A stretch of 64,000 bases of DNA from Micromussa lordhowensis (Eukaryota; Cnidaria; Anthozoa; Scleractinia; Lobophylliidae). The notes beneath the pieces were generated by a model. That model did not search any database, was not told the DNA's origin, and was given only the letters and a program-made list of their open reading frames with translations. Shown piece after piece: positions 18,989 through 32,895 of the stretch; the stretch's first letter is position 1; the number at the start of each line of letters is the position of its first letter. Location of the stretch: the NCBI GenBank assembly GCA_964020085.1, contig OZ026608.1, positions 1,464,881-1,528,880 of the forward strand, in the 5' to 3' direction. Position numbers and translations under genes: made by a program.

Positions 18989-19614
18989 ATTCCGATAGAT
19001 AACGGCCCCCGTTACTTTTGGATTTAGCAGGCGAAAGGGGCCGTTACTTTCGGATGGTCAAAAACGTTTGTTCGGTACATGTAGGGGAGCAGGGGTGGTG
19101 CAGTGGTGAGAGCGCTCGCCTCCCACCAATGTGTCCCGGGTTCGATTCCCGGATCCGGCGTCATATGTGGGTTGAGTTTGTTGTTGGTTCTCGCCCTTGT
19201 TCCGAGGGTTTTTCTCCGGGTTCTCCGGTTTTCCTCCCTCCACAAAAACCAACATTCCTAAAATGCCAATTCGATCAGGGAATTCGAGGGCCACGGGTTT
19301 ATCAGTTGAAGACTGTTGTGTGTCACCTTCATTAAACAAAGTTGATCTATTCAGACTAAAAGCGGACACGCTAACATGAAATTAAAAGTTCCTTTTACGC
19401 TATTACGTTACTAATTACAAATAACTCTTCAAGTTCGTCAGCTCCTCAGTGCAGTCAGGCTATTCCATCCGGATTGCGGTTGCCGTGACCAGAGAGTTTC
19501 TCTTTTAGTGACTTCTTCAAAGGACCGCTACTTTCGGGCGGGCCGTTATTTTCGGGGTTCAATAGGAAGGATAAAAATTAACGTTACTTTCGGGGACCCG
19601 TTCTTTTCGGAATT
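18989..19614. mobile_element. TIR element, copy 2, with nested SINE
   Basis: The left end AATTCCGATAGATAACGGCC and the right end GGACCCGTTCTTTTCGGAAT correspond to the ends of the element at 7438-8055. Subterminal GGCCGTTACTTTCGG motifs occur on both sides. The family-2 SINE (19083-19262) sits inside it, so its original length was shorter. Confidence 0.55.
19083..19262 (+). mobile_element. tRNA-derived SINE (family 2), plus orientation
   Basis: The tRNA-like head is GGGGAGCAGGGGTGGTGCAG, with GTGAGAGCGCTCGCC and B box GGTTCGATTCC, followed by the body TTTTTCTCCGGGTTCTCCGG. It matches the copy at 11766-12038 but appears 3'-shortened, lacking the (TTGAT)n and AATAAAGTTG tail. Confidence 0.85.
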
Positions 19615-19619
19615 CTGCG

Positions 19620-22600
19620 GTATCATTCAGTTTTAGCTGGTGCAGCAGTCACGTGATGCGTTTTGACCATTAGCGCGCGAGCGAAAATATTTGATGGATT
19701 ACAAATATTCGTTATAAAGGAGCTGGTAGTATCGGGAATCCGCCGTAGCTAATTTTAATGCTACGATTTATCGATTTCGACCAGTCCGGATATCCTGTTG
19801 GGAAATAGAAATTGGGAAACATAATTCAACCCGTGTGAATTGCAGAATTGCGATTTGTATCCGTTACACCATTGATTCCAATCCAATATAAGCTGACGGA
19901 TTAAAAAGTCTGTCAGTGGCAGCCTCGCAGATTTTAGCGCGTTTTGAATAAAAGGTCACCTACAAGAAAGCTGGCGCAAAATGGCGCAGCAATTTCACTG
20001 TAAAACCTAATTTCTGTATACCTACCATTTTGTTTTTCAAAACGTGTTTTGGTTAAAAGTTTGACAAGAAAAAAAATCAACGTTCATTGCTTAGGCACTG
20101 TACAAGGAAATTGGCGATCGTTGCCAAGAAAACGGGCCCACAAATCATAGGCAGCGTGTGAGTTTGTTTATTCTCAAACTTCAATCGTGAGTTATCGCAT
20201 GAAATCGTGCAAAAAAGTTATCAAGTCCTGCCAAAGCCTGATTGATGTGCAGCGAGATAAGTCAAGAGTAATAGACTTGGTCCAAAGTTCTGGAGCATCA
20301 CGCTTGCACGCGATATGATATCCCCAAGAGTGATCAATAACTAATCTCTTATTACAATATCGATACATTTTCAAGCAGAAAGGTGTTGAGAATAAAGAAA
20401 ATCATCAAGTAGGAGATACTGCCTTGGTGAACCTGACCAAATTCTCCGAATTCTGCAAACAGTAATGAGGCCGGGTTTAAAAATATTTTGAACTTTTAGG
20501 GTTGGACAAATGGACCTTACACGTGCGCTTATCTCTCAATGCCGATATTAGCCTGGGAATAATCCAATGTTCTTATAAGTTAATTTGACAGAACAAATCC
20601 GGAAACTGATTTAAAAAGGATAAGGAGCTTTTTCCAAGGCATGGCATATGGCATGACATTCTCGCGCGCTTCATAGGTTGACATTTTTGCGTCTTTTTTT
20701 TTCTCTCCGCCAAAAAAAAAATCCGCTGGAAACACGACAGTATCGCTGGTTCTCTATTTTCCGATGTGTAATTTTTACATGATGCACAGCTAGCTGGGAG
20801 TTACCTCTTTAGAACTCAACCGGATTAAAAAAAAATCAATTTCGGGCGAAATCCCGTGAGCCTCACAGTTAAACGATCCCGTAAATCCCGTAAACCCACG
20901 AGTAGTGATTTGTCAGAAATTAGTTTTATTTTCTTCGCGCGTATCGATAATACGTACGTACCGCCGCACAAGTCAGATTTTCATGATGTTATTTCTTGGC
21001 ACCAAATGACAAGGTATTCTGTTTCAGTTCAATGATGGCCACTGGCACAGTGTCACTCGCGGGACCAAAGTGTAAAAGGTTTTAAAGAGATGCCATTATT
21101 ATCGGGTTATATTAGCCCCAACCAGATAAAACACTTCAGAACATTACATCAGTGCTGATGAATCAAAATGTTTGCATAGATCATAATCATAAATCTTGTT
21201 GCCGCACTAAACTGTATATCGCTCAGACGTCACGACCCACGCGTTCGCAAGCATTTCACTGTCTGTTCATAGCGGAGAACGCGGCCGGGTCTTGGTGCAC
21301 TCGCCGGAGGCGTTTTAGGAATTTCGCATGTCTGTGTCGACGCTCGTCTTCCGTAATTCTTATCTCTGCATCTCAAGAGGGCCATTTGTTTTATCGCGGT
21401 TCCTTTTAGTGCCTTTTGTTTTTCTCAATCGGATACCGAGTTGGCAATATATGGTGATGGCAAACAAGCGACAGACTTTGAACAGTCGAGAAAAACTCCT
21501 GAAGAACCGATCCTCGGTTCCAGTTCTTTGCTACAATGCAATTACGATATAATAAAATATGCTTGGCATGAAATATTTTGATCGGCGTTTTTTTGTGACG
21601 TCCCTTATAAGAGGACAAAATTTTCACTCAATGTGTTTGTAAATATGGCTTCTCCCGCAAGGTTTGGCCTTCAGTGAAAAAAAAAATGATATCTTAAGTT
21701 TTCATCTGTGCTCGATACACGTATAACATCATCGATTGCCAAAATTCTCTTAGATTACAACAAAATCAGTTCGATATTTCAGTTCTAATTTCACCCCTGG
21801 TCAATATAAGTTTAACATTGTGCAGAAACCTTTTTGCTATAAATGGTCGCAAGGAAATTGAGTGTGTGTTTGAGTAACATAGTAACAACTTCCTGTAAAC
21901 GGGAGTGGTATTGTTACTGGGTTCAGAGATCGCAAGAGCTCCATTCTATCAGTTTATGCAGGAATTTCGATGTCTTTGAGAGCGCTTTACGCCTTCATGG
22001 CTCGCGGCTATTTGATTTTTGAGGGGTTATATTGGATCAGATAACTTTTGTATTTCACTGCGACAAAGTTTCGCCGGCAGTTCTAGAGTATTTATAGATA
22101 TCACGCCTCAAGTTATTTTGAAATGATCTTCTTAACTTCATCAGTGGATTATTAAACCCTTGCTGGACGAGAAAGTCGCGTTAATTGAAACGAGATAAGT
22201 GTCTTCAACACGGAACGAGATTAATGGTTCTTTATTTTTAGCGTCCCTTTGACAGGTGGATACGTGCAAGACCTGAGACACAACCAAAGTGCAAGTCATT
22301 TGCATCCAACACGACTCGAAGGTTGTTCAGAGTGACACGGCGGTGAAGAGAATCTTAAATACCCAGGTATGCTTGTAGCCTTAACTTGACTCAAGGCTCC
22401 CATTTTGACCACGTATGCGACAAGATTACAAATTTGTAACATCATCAATTGATGTTATCTCGTTTCACTACTTTTTAACCAGCATACCGTTCATATAAAC
22501 GAGATTCACTCTATGCTAGCAGTTAGATATATTTACAATCTTAATTCTGTGTGACTGATATACCTTTTCGAGTTTAACCTAACGCTGCATACTTAATACC

Positions 22601-25600
22601 CGGGACTAATACTGGTCACAAGCATCTATTTAGCAGAACAATGAGAATTTCTGGTAAATTTGCAACGGAAATCGCTCCAGCCTTAAAATTTGCATTCTCT
22701 TGGTTTTGGATGTACAGCAGCCCTCGAAGACAATCTTGTCTTCGCATTTTACAGAGTGTTGTGAGGGTTGTCCTACAAAGCAAGTCTCTCTGCTCTTCGG
22801 GTGTTTCTTAAATTTTCTCGGCCACAAGCTTGACTATTTTGTCAGTAGAGGGGCTGGTATTAAAAATTACTTTTCACTGACGTCTCCATTTTTCAAACAT
22901 TAGCATGAACAAGCGACTAAGGACATTGAAAAGTGCTTTTTCCCAACGCCCAAAAACCTTTGGACGAGGGTGTGAAAAAACATCACACGACCGTGTCAGT
23001 CTGTAATCACATGTTCTCCATGAGCGATCCGTTGACGCATCCCTGGGTTCTTTCATTTGGGTTGTCGGAAAAACCATGAAGAGGTACTAGGTATGCGTTT
23101 TAACTAGTTTGAGGCAGAGCTCTGTTGCCATTGGGGCAATAGGCTATTGCACACTATTCTTTTGCTTCTGAACTAAAATACTCCAGCTTAATGACTACAT
23201 TTTTCTCTCTAAGTGCTCAATATTCAAGTCACTAACATGTTACAATAAGGCATGTTGGCTATTTTCTTGCCAAGTTTGTTTATTTTAAGTTTTGAACATT
23301 AATTTAGGGTGTTAACTCTGGCCACTAAACGTCTTAAAGACAAATCAAACATGGCGGCTATTGGTTCTTCAAACCTCAGTAAAACCGTTGATTTCTCTTC
23401 TGTTTTCACTCGACTGTTCGATAATATTACATTGGTATTATTTGGTGAAACGACATTCGATGTAAACTCAATTATTTTATTGAGTTACCACGTGATCACA
23501 TTATGTACAACTTGTTTTTATCTTTTATCTAAACAAGAGGCGGATATTTTTATCGAAGTCAATGTGGCGAACTCTCTTGTGAGTGTTTTCCAAAACACAA
23601 GGTTGAAATTCGCCAAATGGTATGTTAAGTGGTTCAAACGGACGAAAAGTTTGCGTATGTAGCCATTTTATCGAGTGCTTTTCGCGACATATTTGCAAAG
23701 CACTTGAAAAGTCACTTAACGCGATTCAATTCAAATTCTAGAATAAATATCACAAATGGTTTCAGGGTTGATTTAAACTTAAATCTCGGCTCGGGGGTCA
23801 AGCGACCTGTGGTGAAAGCCTATTTTCATCTCAACCTAGCCTCTAGAAAATCGGACGACACGTCCTTATTCTTGAGAAGATATATTTCATTATTTCTCAC
23901 TTTAATTATTTATTGCTACCGGTATGTTGAGCAAATTCGCTTTCTTAAAACGAAACTTCCGAAACCAATATAATTTTTCCTGGAGCAGTAGTTGCTTTCG
24001 TTATGTTGACGTCACCAAAACCATTTACGTGCCAAATATAGGCATTTAACTTATATTGAACATGAAAGAAGGCATGCATTTCAAAATTAATGAAATCTTG
24101 TGCTAATTTTAAACTTTGTTGGCCCTGTAGACTCGCCGCGAAGGCAATTACCAGGACTGAAATTAACTTAAAAGTAATTAAAGTCAGTTAATTGTTTTGT
24201 TTCTTATTGGAGATGATCACACGGGCCAGTACACGAAGATCACAAAGCTTTGATCTACATTGGTTAGATATTACTGTTTCTCAAGTCAGTGGAACTAAGC
24301 ATTACGGCCGGGCGTTTTACTAGTATGTATGTCAACATACCAGAATTAATAAGGGGTTGTTAAGAAATCCAACGGTTAATATAATATACGTTGATATACA
24401 CGTTCACATTTGCCGAGTCAGGGCAAAACTGAACTTGTTTAGTATTTGATGTTGGTTGTCTCAGTGCGTCGTAGCAAAGAGGGAACAATTATGCTTCAAT
24501 CGAAGATCATTAAAAATGAAATAGTCCTTACGGGAAAATACGAAAATACACTGCATGTCCAAGGTATTCAGTCATTTAAAGGGGCTACGTCACGGTATTT
24601 TGAGTTATTTCTACAATCGACCAAATTACTTCTAAATTCAAGGAAACCCGAAAATAATGCTTTACAAAGATAGAAAAACACTAAAGAGATAATAAGAAAC
24701 CAGAAAGGAGCAAGGATGGTTAAGGATCGATGGAGAAGATTGACACGGATTGCAAACAACAATATTGAAAAATTTAGGCTAAATTTTTCAAACCGTTTAA
24801 CCGTGACGCAGCTCCTTTAATTACGCACTTTTATGAGAGTGACTGAAAAAGTATTGAACCACATTTATGTCATGCTCTGGTGAAATTTTAGTGGTTTAAT
24901 TAATGTGGAAAGTATATCAAGGAATTACCCTCTCTGCCAAAAATGATACCCTTAGGGTGTAAAGTGTTTAGACTTCGAGGAAGAAGCACCCCGTGTAAAA
25001 ATTTAAGTGAAGCCCCCGATATACTCAAGTACTTTACTAGTGACTACTAAATTACAAAGAAATCGATGAAACTTGAAATGATAGTTTACTTAAGTAGAAA
25101 AAAACACTGAAGATTAATGGTAAAGTACAATTGATCAAAGATGTTTAAGATCTGGAGAGACTGGAAAGGAATCGGAAGTATAGATCAGAGTAGTTTCCGT
25201 GCGTGATATGGCTGTGCTATTTTTAGAAATCACTGCCGCTCTCACGCACAGCGGTAGTCACGACATCCAAGAAGAATCACGCAAAAAAGAAACCTAACGG
25301 ACCAAAATTGGCTTGCGTGTATGAGCTCAACTGATTCTCGTAAGTCAAAAAACTGAATACTCACGAATAAATAATGACATGTCATTTTTATCTCTGTTAG
25401 AAAGAATTTCTCTAGAGCAATTATAAAAAGAAGCCATGATAAAATCCATTGTAAATATGGCTTGTATCGCACACAAAAATACCAAGATGGCAAAATTCCA
25501 CGAAACTTAACTGTTCAGTTTATATAAGCCTACCTCCACGAGCTTGAACAAAATGATAACTTTACGTAGTGAGAAAAACTGGCCATTTTATAACTAAATG

Positions 25601-28600
25601 AGTGTCTTTCAAGCTACACAATGAATAAGACCATATTTAAAATGCAAAATATTTCTCTATCACGCAACGAACAATAAAGCAACTCGTATTTCGTGATTCA
25701 GTGTTTAAAACGCCTTTCGTGTTTTATTCCATAAACTATTTTTAGACCTCTTTTTACTTATTGTAAGCTTTTGTCTCTATGTCAAATGTTTTGACAAAAG
25801 AACTTACAAGTTTTCAAACAAAGGATACAAAAGAACATTTCCCGTTTTAATCTGTTTATTATTTTAGTTTCAAAACATTGCCTGACTTTTCACGACTTTT
25901 GCTGAACCACGCACAGTTAGGTCGCGTAAAACGTTCTAGTGAGTCGGACAATTCGATCATCATTTCTGCCTCTAAAAGGGATGATAAAATGCTAATTCTG
26001 ACTTCAATTGATCATCAGAAATGTCGGCCCTGTTTAAGTTCCACGTGCAAGGCAGAGAAGTAAATATGTCAGACGAATAAAAAATATTTACTCATGTTCG
26101 TGTGAAATGTATCAGCCCTTAACAAAACTCATTTGATACAGACAAGGACATTTCGAGTGGGGATCCTAACCGGTACTATTATTGACAGATTTGGCATTTT
26201 GAAGCAAAAACTAAAACATTTTTTACAGTGTTTTGATTTTTTGACGGTTTCTTTTCCTGTCAGACTAATTTTCCGGTCTATTCCGCCCCTTTTTCAATTA
26301 AAATGTTCTTTAGTAAAACCCACGCAATTTAAAAATTTATGGACGTGATTATGATAATTTTGTTCGCAAAAACCCACCCACGAACTGAACAGCAATTTCC
26401 TTTGTGGCATATTACAAGGCAGGAAACGCTTAACAACCCAAATGCGGATATCAATGTTTGCATTAATTTTCAACAGTATAAGAGTGTTTTCTGAGGCGAT
26501 TAAGCGAGGTGTCTGTACATAATTTCTCAGCACTGCAGACGGTAAAGGTCGGGAAAGTCAGTGAGTATATCTGTTTTCAGCTGAAGGAAAAGGGAAGAAA
26601 TTGAGCAATTTTTGAAAAACCTAAAGACAAAGAACTGTCAAGAGTCTTCACTCATCGATATTCAGCTGGATTTTAAGGTTTGTACCACTTGTTTGGGATA
26701 ATTCAGTTTTGTTGATTTGTCGTTCTGTCAACGGCGAGTGGCTATATATATTACTTTTGTAACTAAATCCATAAAACTCTTGGTAACTTAAACTTTTAGC
26801 TATAATCAGATCAAAAAAATATTCATGGCATGCTAATGATTGCTTTGGCTTTCATCAAGTGGCTCAATTTTACGTCTTCCAAAGCTTTTATTAAAGTTTG
26901 CCCTTACGAAATTTATTCTCAAAAACGTCGAAACTTGGCACAATTACAATTTACTGATATAATTACATTTCTACCATCGCCGCGTAAGAGATACCTTTTC
27001 ACCCTCAGCATCCCACAAAAAAAAACATTCCAATAATTTGAGAAATTATTCAAAGCTCGTTTTTAATGGTCATCCACTTAACATTAATTGACTTCGAATG
27101 CCTTAGCCAAGATTTGAGCCAAGCGCATACATCATTGCAACAGCCAGATCTATATTTGATCGCCTCAATTGTATTGCTCATGGTGATAAGCGCGCGTGTT
27201 TAAGGCCAAGACTTGGAAACTCAAGTTGATCTCAGATCTTGTCAGCGACAGACTAGCAGGTATCAGAGGTATTCACGATTCCTAACCTTAAATGTAAGTT
27301 GGCATGTAACATTTATTCTTCATTTTGAGCCTAACTCAACTGTTTTGTCTTGTCGAAGATAACCAAACTTGATTCCACCACTGATTAATTCATCTTCATG
27401 TACCCTCGTGGACTTAACCTTCCACGAAACGCAATGCCACGAACACAGGCGGTCGTTAAGTGCAGACGGTTTAGCGGGAAAATGGCCATGTTGCACGGAT
27501 GTAGAGCTATACCAAAACCGTGATTTACACAAGATTACGTGTACAATCAACAAGCCAGATATTATTTTTAACGCTAATTTCGTTTTTAAATTGTTTTCTA
27601 TGCTTTAGTTGCTCGTAAGTAGCGGATTTATTGAGTAATTAAACTCAGCCTCCCTCCTGCCGATCGAGTTAAGTGCTTCAGGGTTTGATCGAACTCAGAT
27701 GACGGGAGACCGGCTTTGCAAACAGTTACTGTATATTCTAGAGCTCTGTAACAGCCTACAATGTTCTCGTCTGCCATCAAGCCGATAGATGCCTAGCATT
27801 GCTCGAAAAACTTGCAACAAATAAGGGAAACCTGATGAGTTGCAGAGTGCGTAGCAAGTGGAATTCAGTATGTTTTCAAGGGATGCATGAATGATTGTTT
27901 TAATTGCAGTAACCACAAGGTGAATATCTTTGCAGGAATGAAACTAAACCGGATTTCATTGAGATTCACTTGCGTTTGCTTGTTAGTGCAGTACATACCT
28001 TAGTATATCAGGTACAACTGGAGTCCGACACTTCAAGGAATTGAAGCAAACGAAGACATTTTCACCAATAAGCCAAGTTTATTAATATTTATTCTATTTT
28101 CAATGTCCCTGATAAAATCTCAATTATTATGACAATAAGGCAGTCTGTGCAAGTCATTATAAAACTAACATGTTACTGAAATATATCTTGAAGCATCACA
28201 ATCATATATGCCGCATATCTTGGGCATACATGTACCTTACTTTCATCATTTTCTAGTATACTTTTAGTACTTTGCTCAGAAATGTCCAAGCTTAAGAGAC
28301 AGTCTTATTTCAGTTCTCGTAGTCAAGGATAACACATTGTTCTGAATGTCGCGACGAAACAGATGAGCGGTTGACTCTGAATAGATAAGCAGATCAAAAA
28401 GGCTTGTACCTCGTTTGGCTAAAGTTCGTTTTGAAAGGGGGTAGCTTTGTTACAGAAGAAGAATCCCTTTGAGGGTGTCAAGTTTCCAAGCTTGCTTCTC
28501 AGTGTTCCAAAATTTCTGTCTTTTGTTCAATTCGGTCATTTTTGAATCTACGGAAATGTTTGGGTAGTGAAATCGATTTTATCTCTTTTGCCAGAAGGAG

Positions 28601-29500
28601 CTGAAGAGTCTTGATAACCGTTATGAACAAATCATGTTTTGTAGCACGTTTAGCTGTTAACGGATGTAAAGGCACATGACAAAGAGTGTTGAAACAGCAC
28701 AGAATAAACATGAGACTGCGGCGAGAAACCTGTTGGAGCTTATCGACTTCTCGCCATGTATTTTCCGGTGTTTGGAGAACAAGAGAGATTTATGCTTGTT
28801 AGCTCAGGAAAATACCTGCGAGATACATTGTGAAGCTACCAAGAGGGACGGGAGGGAAGAGACGTCATAGTAACCATGAGCTGGAACCCATACGAGGCTT
28901 TTCACTATAACGTATTGAAACTGCTAGCTATGGGGCTTGTGTATTTAACGCTAAGGGCGTGATGTATTCAAAAGTATACTGAATAACGACCGGATCATCA
29001 TAAAAAAACGTTTTAATTTCACAAGTTTGCGCATTCTTCCATATCACGCGTCTTCGAGTTCTTGTGAATCAGCGAACTTGCTTGATCATGCGGTCATCAT
29101 AAGACAGTTCGTCATTGGTGAGAATTATTACATTAATACTAACCTTATATTGTCATTGAACGGCTAACGTCACGCTGAGCAGAAGACTAGCTTTCAGGAA
29201 GCGATCCAGGAAATGATTATGATAACCCAGTGCGATTCATTGATCAGCGTGCTATGGATTAATTACGATACCTTCTTGACAGTTTAGAGTGCTTTTTAGA
29301 GCACTTTGCACGTTCACTTTATTAATTAGCTTTGCTAACCTAGATGAACGTCTCGAACAGTCTTGGAAAGCGGTTTTATAATGTACTTTGGCGCTATTGT
29401 ACTCTTGAATCTGTGCGCTATTGAGTGCGTACTTTTAATTGTGCGGTTAATCCATGCAAATAAGGCAAATTAAAAGTTGCGGAGCTTCGCGCACTAACAC
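19620..29500. other. Long gene-poor interval
   Basis: Ten kilobases with only short open frames, none showing a domain, a membrane pattern or paired splice sites that I could defend. Composition is AT-rich and there are no long tandem arrays. It may be the 5' regulatory or intronic territory of unseen exons. Small exons could have been missed. Confidence 0.45.
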
Positions 29501-29550
29501 AGCCTTGATTTACGAACACCATCACAGTCGACAAGTTTAAGTTAACTTAC

Positions 29551-29725
29551 GGGTCTGTTCACTGTCACCTGCTAAAGATCTTCGCAAAAAGTCCAAGGTC
29601 CTTATGAAGGTCTGCAAATAACGCCAGTCTTGTCCCGGTGCAATCTCCGACAGACTTCTGCGACGTAATTTTCCTGTAAGTTTACGCGCAAAGCTTCGCA
29701 ACTGAACAATTCCAGCACATAACAC
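29551..29725 (-). CDS. Candidate first exon, unknown protein (uncertain)
   Basis: An ATG at 29723-29725, preceded in frame by a stop, opens a 58-codon helical, basic segment including QLRSFARKLTGKLRRRSLSE and LQTFIRTLDFLRRSLAGDSE. It ends at a strong donor, ACCC|GTAAGT. The composition looks protein-like, but there is no matching second exon and no known family, so this may be chance. Confidence 0.2.
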
Positions 29726-30395
29726 CGCGAAATCATTGGAAATACGTAAGTTTCGCCATTAAAAATTGCTTTTATTGAAGCGAATCGACTCGCTTTTAGT
29801 TTCTTTTTTTGTCTGTACACTCTTTGATTAGCTTAGCCCATTGTCTCGACCGAGCAAAGGGGTTTCGTCATCAAGACGATTTCAAGTGTTTGATTGTTTA
29901 TTTTAATCAGTGATGTGAATAGCAACGAAAATTACGTAAAATATCTTCTTCTGTGTTTGTATAGACTAACACCATACTTAGGATGTGTTTCATTAGCCTG
30001 TTGCCCATTACTCTGGTTTACGACGATATATTCGTTATCTATTTTAAAGCAAGATAATGGGGACGTGTTTTGTGTATTCATTTGGTTGCATAATCATTTA
30101 TCAGGATAATTAAAAGCCTTGTGTTTACACAAGTTTCCGTCCAAAACTTGGAATTTTGGGTGGTATTCAGGTACAACGAAGTAAGAAAAAGACCTGCCAG
30201 TAAACCAGACAACTGCGGACAGTTAACAAACAGAAACATGCCAAATAAACTATTCATAAATAGGTATTTTTATTGATATATTTTATAATTATGTGTCATT
30301 TGTTGATTGTCCATGGAAATGCTGAGAACGGTACTGCAATCCGCTCTTAACTGGGTTCTTGTTGTCATTTATAACAGATAAACCAATAGAAAACC

Positions 30396-31886
30396 ATGGC
30401 TCTGGAATTATTGGCACTTGCAGTGGTGCTTATAGCCGCTGTACTTCTCTACAGTGCTGTTTCACACCAGATAGAAAACCCGAAGCTGCCACCTGGTCCA
30501 GTTCCTTTTCCGATCATTGGAAACATGTTACAAATGGGAACAAAACCACATCTTGGCCTTACGAAGCTCGCCAAGAAGTTCGGCAAGGTATTTCGGTTAA
30601 CCGTCGGAATTCATCGGATCGTGGTCGTCAATACCATCGATGTTGCTAGGGAAGCACTCGTTAAGAAGTCTAACGACTTTGCAGGCCGACCTCACCTTTA
30701 CACGGCCGATCTCATCTCCAGAGGAGGGAAGGATATCGCTTTTAGCGACTTCAGTCCGACATGGAAACTGCAGAGGAAAATCGCGCATTCCGCGCTCAAG
30801 ATGTTCGGGCAAGGAATTAAGCCAATAGAGGAGAAAGTTTGCCAGGAGATTGACGAACTTATGACACGTTTTGAGACAGTTGAAGGGCGCGCACACGATC
30901 CTCAAGATGACATCGTCTTGGCTGTAATTAACATCATCTGCGCATTCGTATTTGGTGCTCGTTATGATCTCGATGATCCCGAGTTCTACACCATCCTTCG
31001 CTACAACCATCAGTTCGTACAAGGATTCAGGGCTGGAAATCTCGTGGATTATTTTCCGTTCCTTCGCCACTTCCCCAGTAAGGGATTACAGCTGATCAAG
31101 CAGGCTGTCAGAGACCGCGATCATGTTCTGCAAAAGAAGTTCGACGAGCACAAGAACACGTACCAGGATTGCGTGACGCGTGACCTGACCGACGCCCTGA
31201 TAAAAGCCATGCGAGAGTCACAGGCTGAGAATCCCGAGAAAGTATTACCGATTACTGAAGACCACGTGGTGTTAACAATGAATGACATCTTCAGCGCGGG
31301 ACTGGAAACCACCTCCACGTGCGTGCTGTGGGCACTTGCGTACTTAGCTGTCAATCAAAAGGTACAAGAGCGACTCCATCAGGAACTAGATGACGTCATA
31401 GGGAGAGAGCGCCTGCCCGAGTTGGCAGACAAGCCAAACTTGCCATATTTGGAAGCGACCATACATGAAGTGTTGCGGTATAGCTCGTTGGTTCCTTTGC
31501 TTTTCCCGCACTCGACCACAACAGACACAAATTTGAACGGGTTTGAAATTCCCCGAGACACTATTGTGCTGTTTAATGTGTGGAACATGCATCACGATGA
31601 AAAAGAGTGGAAGAATCCGGATGTATTTGATCCTTCACACTTTCTTGATGAAGACGGCAAACTCATCTGCCCTGGATCACTCAGTTATTTGCCTTTCGGG
31701 GCCGGAAGGCGTGTTTGTCTTGCCGAATCCCTCGGGAAAATTCAACTTTTCCTTTTTATCTCTCGCTTGCTTCACAAGTTTCGTTTTACGGTCCCACACG
31801 ACGGAAAGGAACCGGATTTGGAGGGCATCTTTGGTGCCAGCTTATGCCCCAAACCATATCATTTGTGCATAGAGAGGCGTTACTAG
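30396..31886 (+). CDS. Cytochrome P450, clan-2 (CYP1/CYP2/CYP17-like)
   Basis: A 496-residue heme monooxygenase encoded in one exon. Residues 1-24 form the ER membrane anchor, followed by the proline-rich hinge LPPGPVPFPIIGN (31-43). The C-helix WxxxR is W123-R127. The oxygen-activating I-helix is AGLETTS (301-307), and the K-helix ExxR is E358-R361. The heme loop FGAGRRVC ends in the thiolate ligand C441. All catalytic landmarks and the full family length are present, so the enzyme should be active, oxidising a small lipophilic substrate with electrons from cytochrome P450 reductase. The substrate cannot be predicted. The start is supported by a possible 5'-UTR acceptor, ATTTATAACAG, 17 bp upstream. 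The lack of coding introns could reflect an ancient retrocopy or lineage-wide intron loss. CYP family assignment needs a tree. Confidence 0.93.
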   Translation: MALELLALAVVLIAAVLLYSAVSHQIENPKLPPGPVPFPIIGNMLQMGTKPHLGLTKLAKKFGKVFRLTVGIHRIVVVNTIDVAREALVKKSNDFAGRPHLYTADLISRGGKDIAFSDFSPTWKLQRKIAHSALKMFGQGIKPIEEKVCQEIDELMTRFETVEGRAHDPQDDIVLAVINIICAFVFGARYDLDDPEFYTILRYNHQFVQGFRAGNLVDYFPFLRHFPSKGLQLIKQAVRDRDHVLQKKFDEHKNTYQDCVTRDLTDALIKAMRESQAENPEKVLPITEDHVVLTMNDIFSAGLETTSTCVLWALAYLAVNQKVQERLHQELDDVIGRERLPELADKPNLPYLEATIHEVLRYSSLVPLLFPHSTTTDTNLNGFEIPRDTIVLFNVWNMHHDEKEWKNPDVFDPSHFLDEDGKLICPGSLSYLPFGAGRRVCLAESLGKIQLFLFISRLLHKFRFTVPHDGKEPDLEGIFGASLCPKPYHLCIERRY

Positions 31887-32742
31887 AGACAGCTGGTCAC
31901 ATGACACACTCTAGTCATGATAATAACTAACCGAGTCCAGTTGACCTGCAGTGCTGGACGACCACAACAAACACGTTCAACAGAACTACCTGGTACATAT
32001 TATCAATATTTGAATTATTAACCGTGGTTTAGTGTGAAAAAAACTTTCATTATGAATGTGTAGCGAAGACGGTCGAAGACGACGCAAGTGATTCGAAAAT
32101 ACAATATACCAAAGATTGATCTAGATTGTTCTATCCAATTTAACCTCGTCCTTGAGTAAGGTCTAAGAACAGTGTCCCTAAGTTCAATCGAGGACTGTTG
32201 AAATTTATAAGTTGAGATACAACAACGTTTTTCCTTTAGAGTTGAAACATGCATGTTCAATCGCAACCACAAATAATTTTTTCATGCAAAGACACTGATT
32301 GATTCAGTAAAGTGACAAAAGTTCACAAATAATACTGTACTTTCGTACATCTTTTTTTTTACTCTAACCCAGTAGGCCGAATATATTAACATTGTTTTAA
32401 TATTACATTTACTATATTTTACCAGGAGCCTGATTTTACTTGATGACATTATTCATGTGAATTAAATTATTATTTTTTCATACGTACTTTTGAAGTTTTT
32501 GCATTTTATGTTCGAAAAATGAATAATGGCTAATGGTTAACTGTTTAGACACACTGATCTGAAAGAAATTGGAAGTTCAATCCTATGAAAGGAACCTTTT
32601 CGCATTATATCCATTAAGTCCGTTCATTCCTTCTGACGACATTCGTTCCAGACACTTTTCCAGGCATTTTTTTGGCATCCCGAGCATTTATTTCGATGTC
32701 GCGCTTAACTTGAGGGAAATCTCTTGCGTTGTGTACGCACAC

Positions 32743-32795
32743 TGATGACGCAAAAATCGTGCGCAGTAGGGATGCGCAATGCAATACTGAGGAAC
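32743..32795. repeat. Dispersed ~50-bp repeat
   Basis: TGATGACGCAAAAATCGTGC followed by GCAGTAGGGATGCGCAATGC recurs with few changes at 58629-58680. It is a fragment of an interspersed element of unknown class. Confidence 0.5.
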
Positions 32796-32803
32796 CAGAC
32801 CTC

Positions 32804-32895
32804 AACCTCGTTCCCAGGCTCTCTCTCGTCGTTTCTCCCAACGACGTTCCCAACAACAAGGGAGGCAGAGGAGAGAGAGCCTGGGTACGAGGTTG
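32804..32895. mobile_element. Small palindromic MITE (AACCTCGTTCCCAGG ends)
   Basis: AACCTCGTTCCCAGGCTCTC at the left is mirrored by GAGAGCCTGGGTACGAGGTT at the right. Diverged fragments with the same CTCGTTCYCAGG end lie at about 45041-45100 and 60006-60061. Confidence 0.65.

Noticed and set aside
23309..23973. Pair of overlapping plus-strand frames (117 and 114 codons)
   Set aside because: No domain, no consistent hydrophobic pattern and no splice support. Probably chance in AT-rich DNA.
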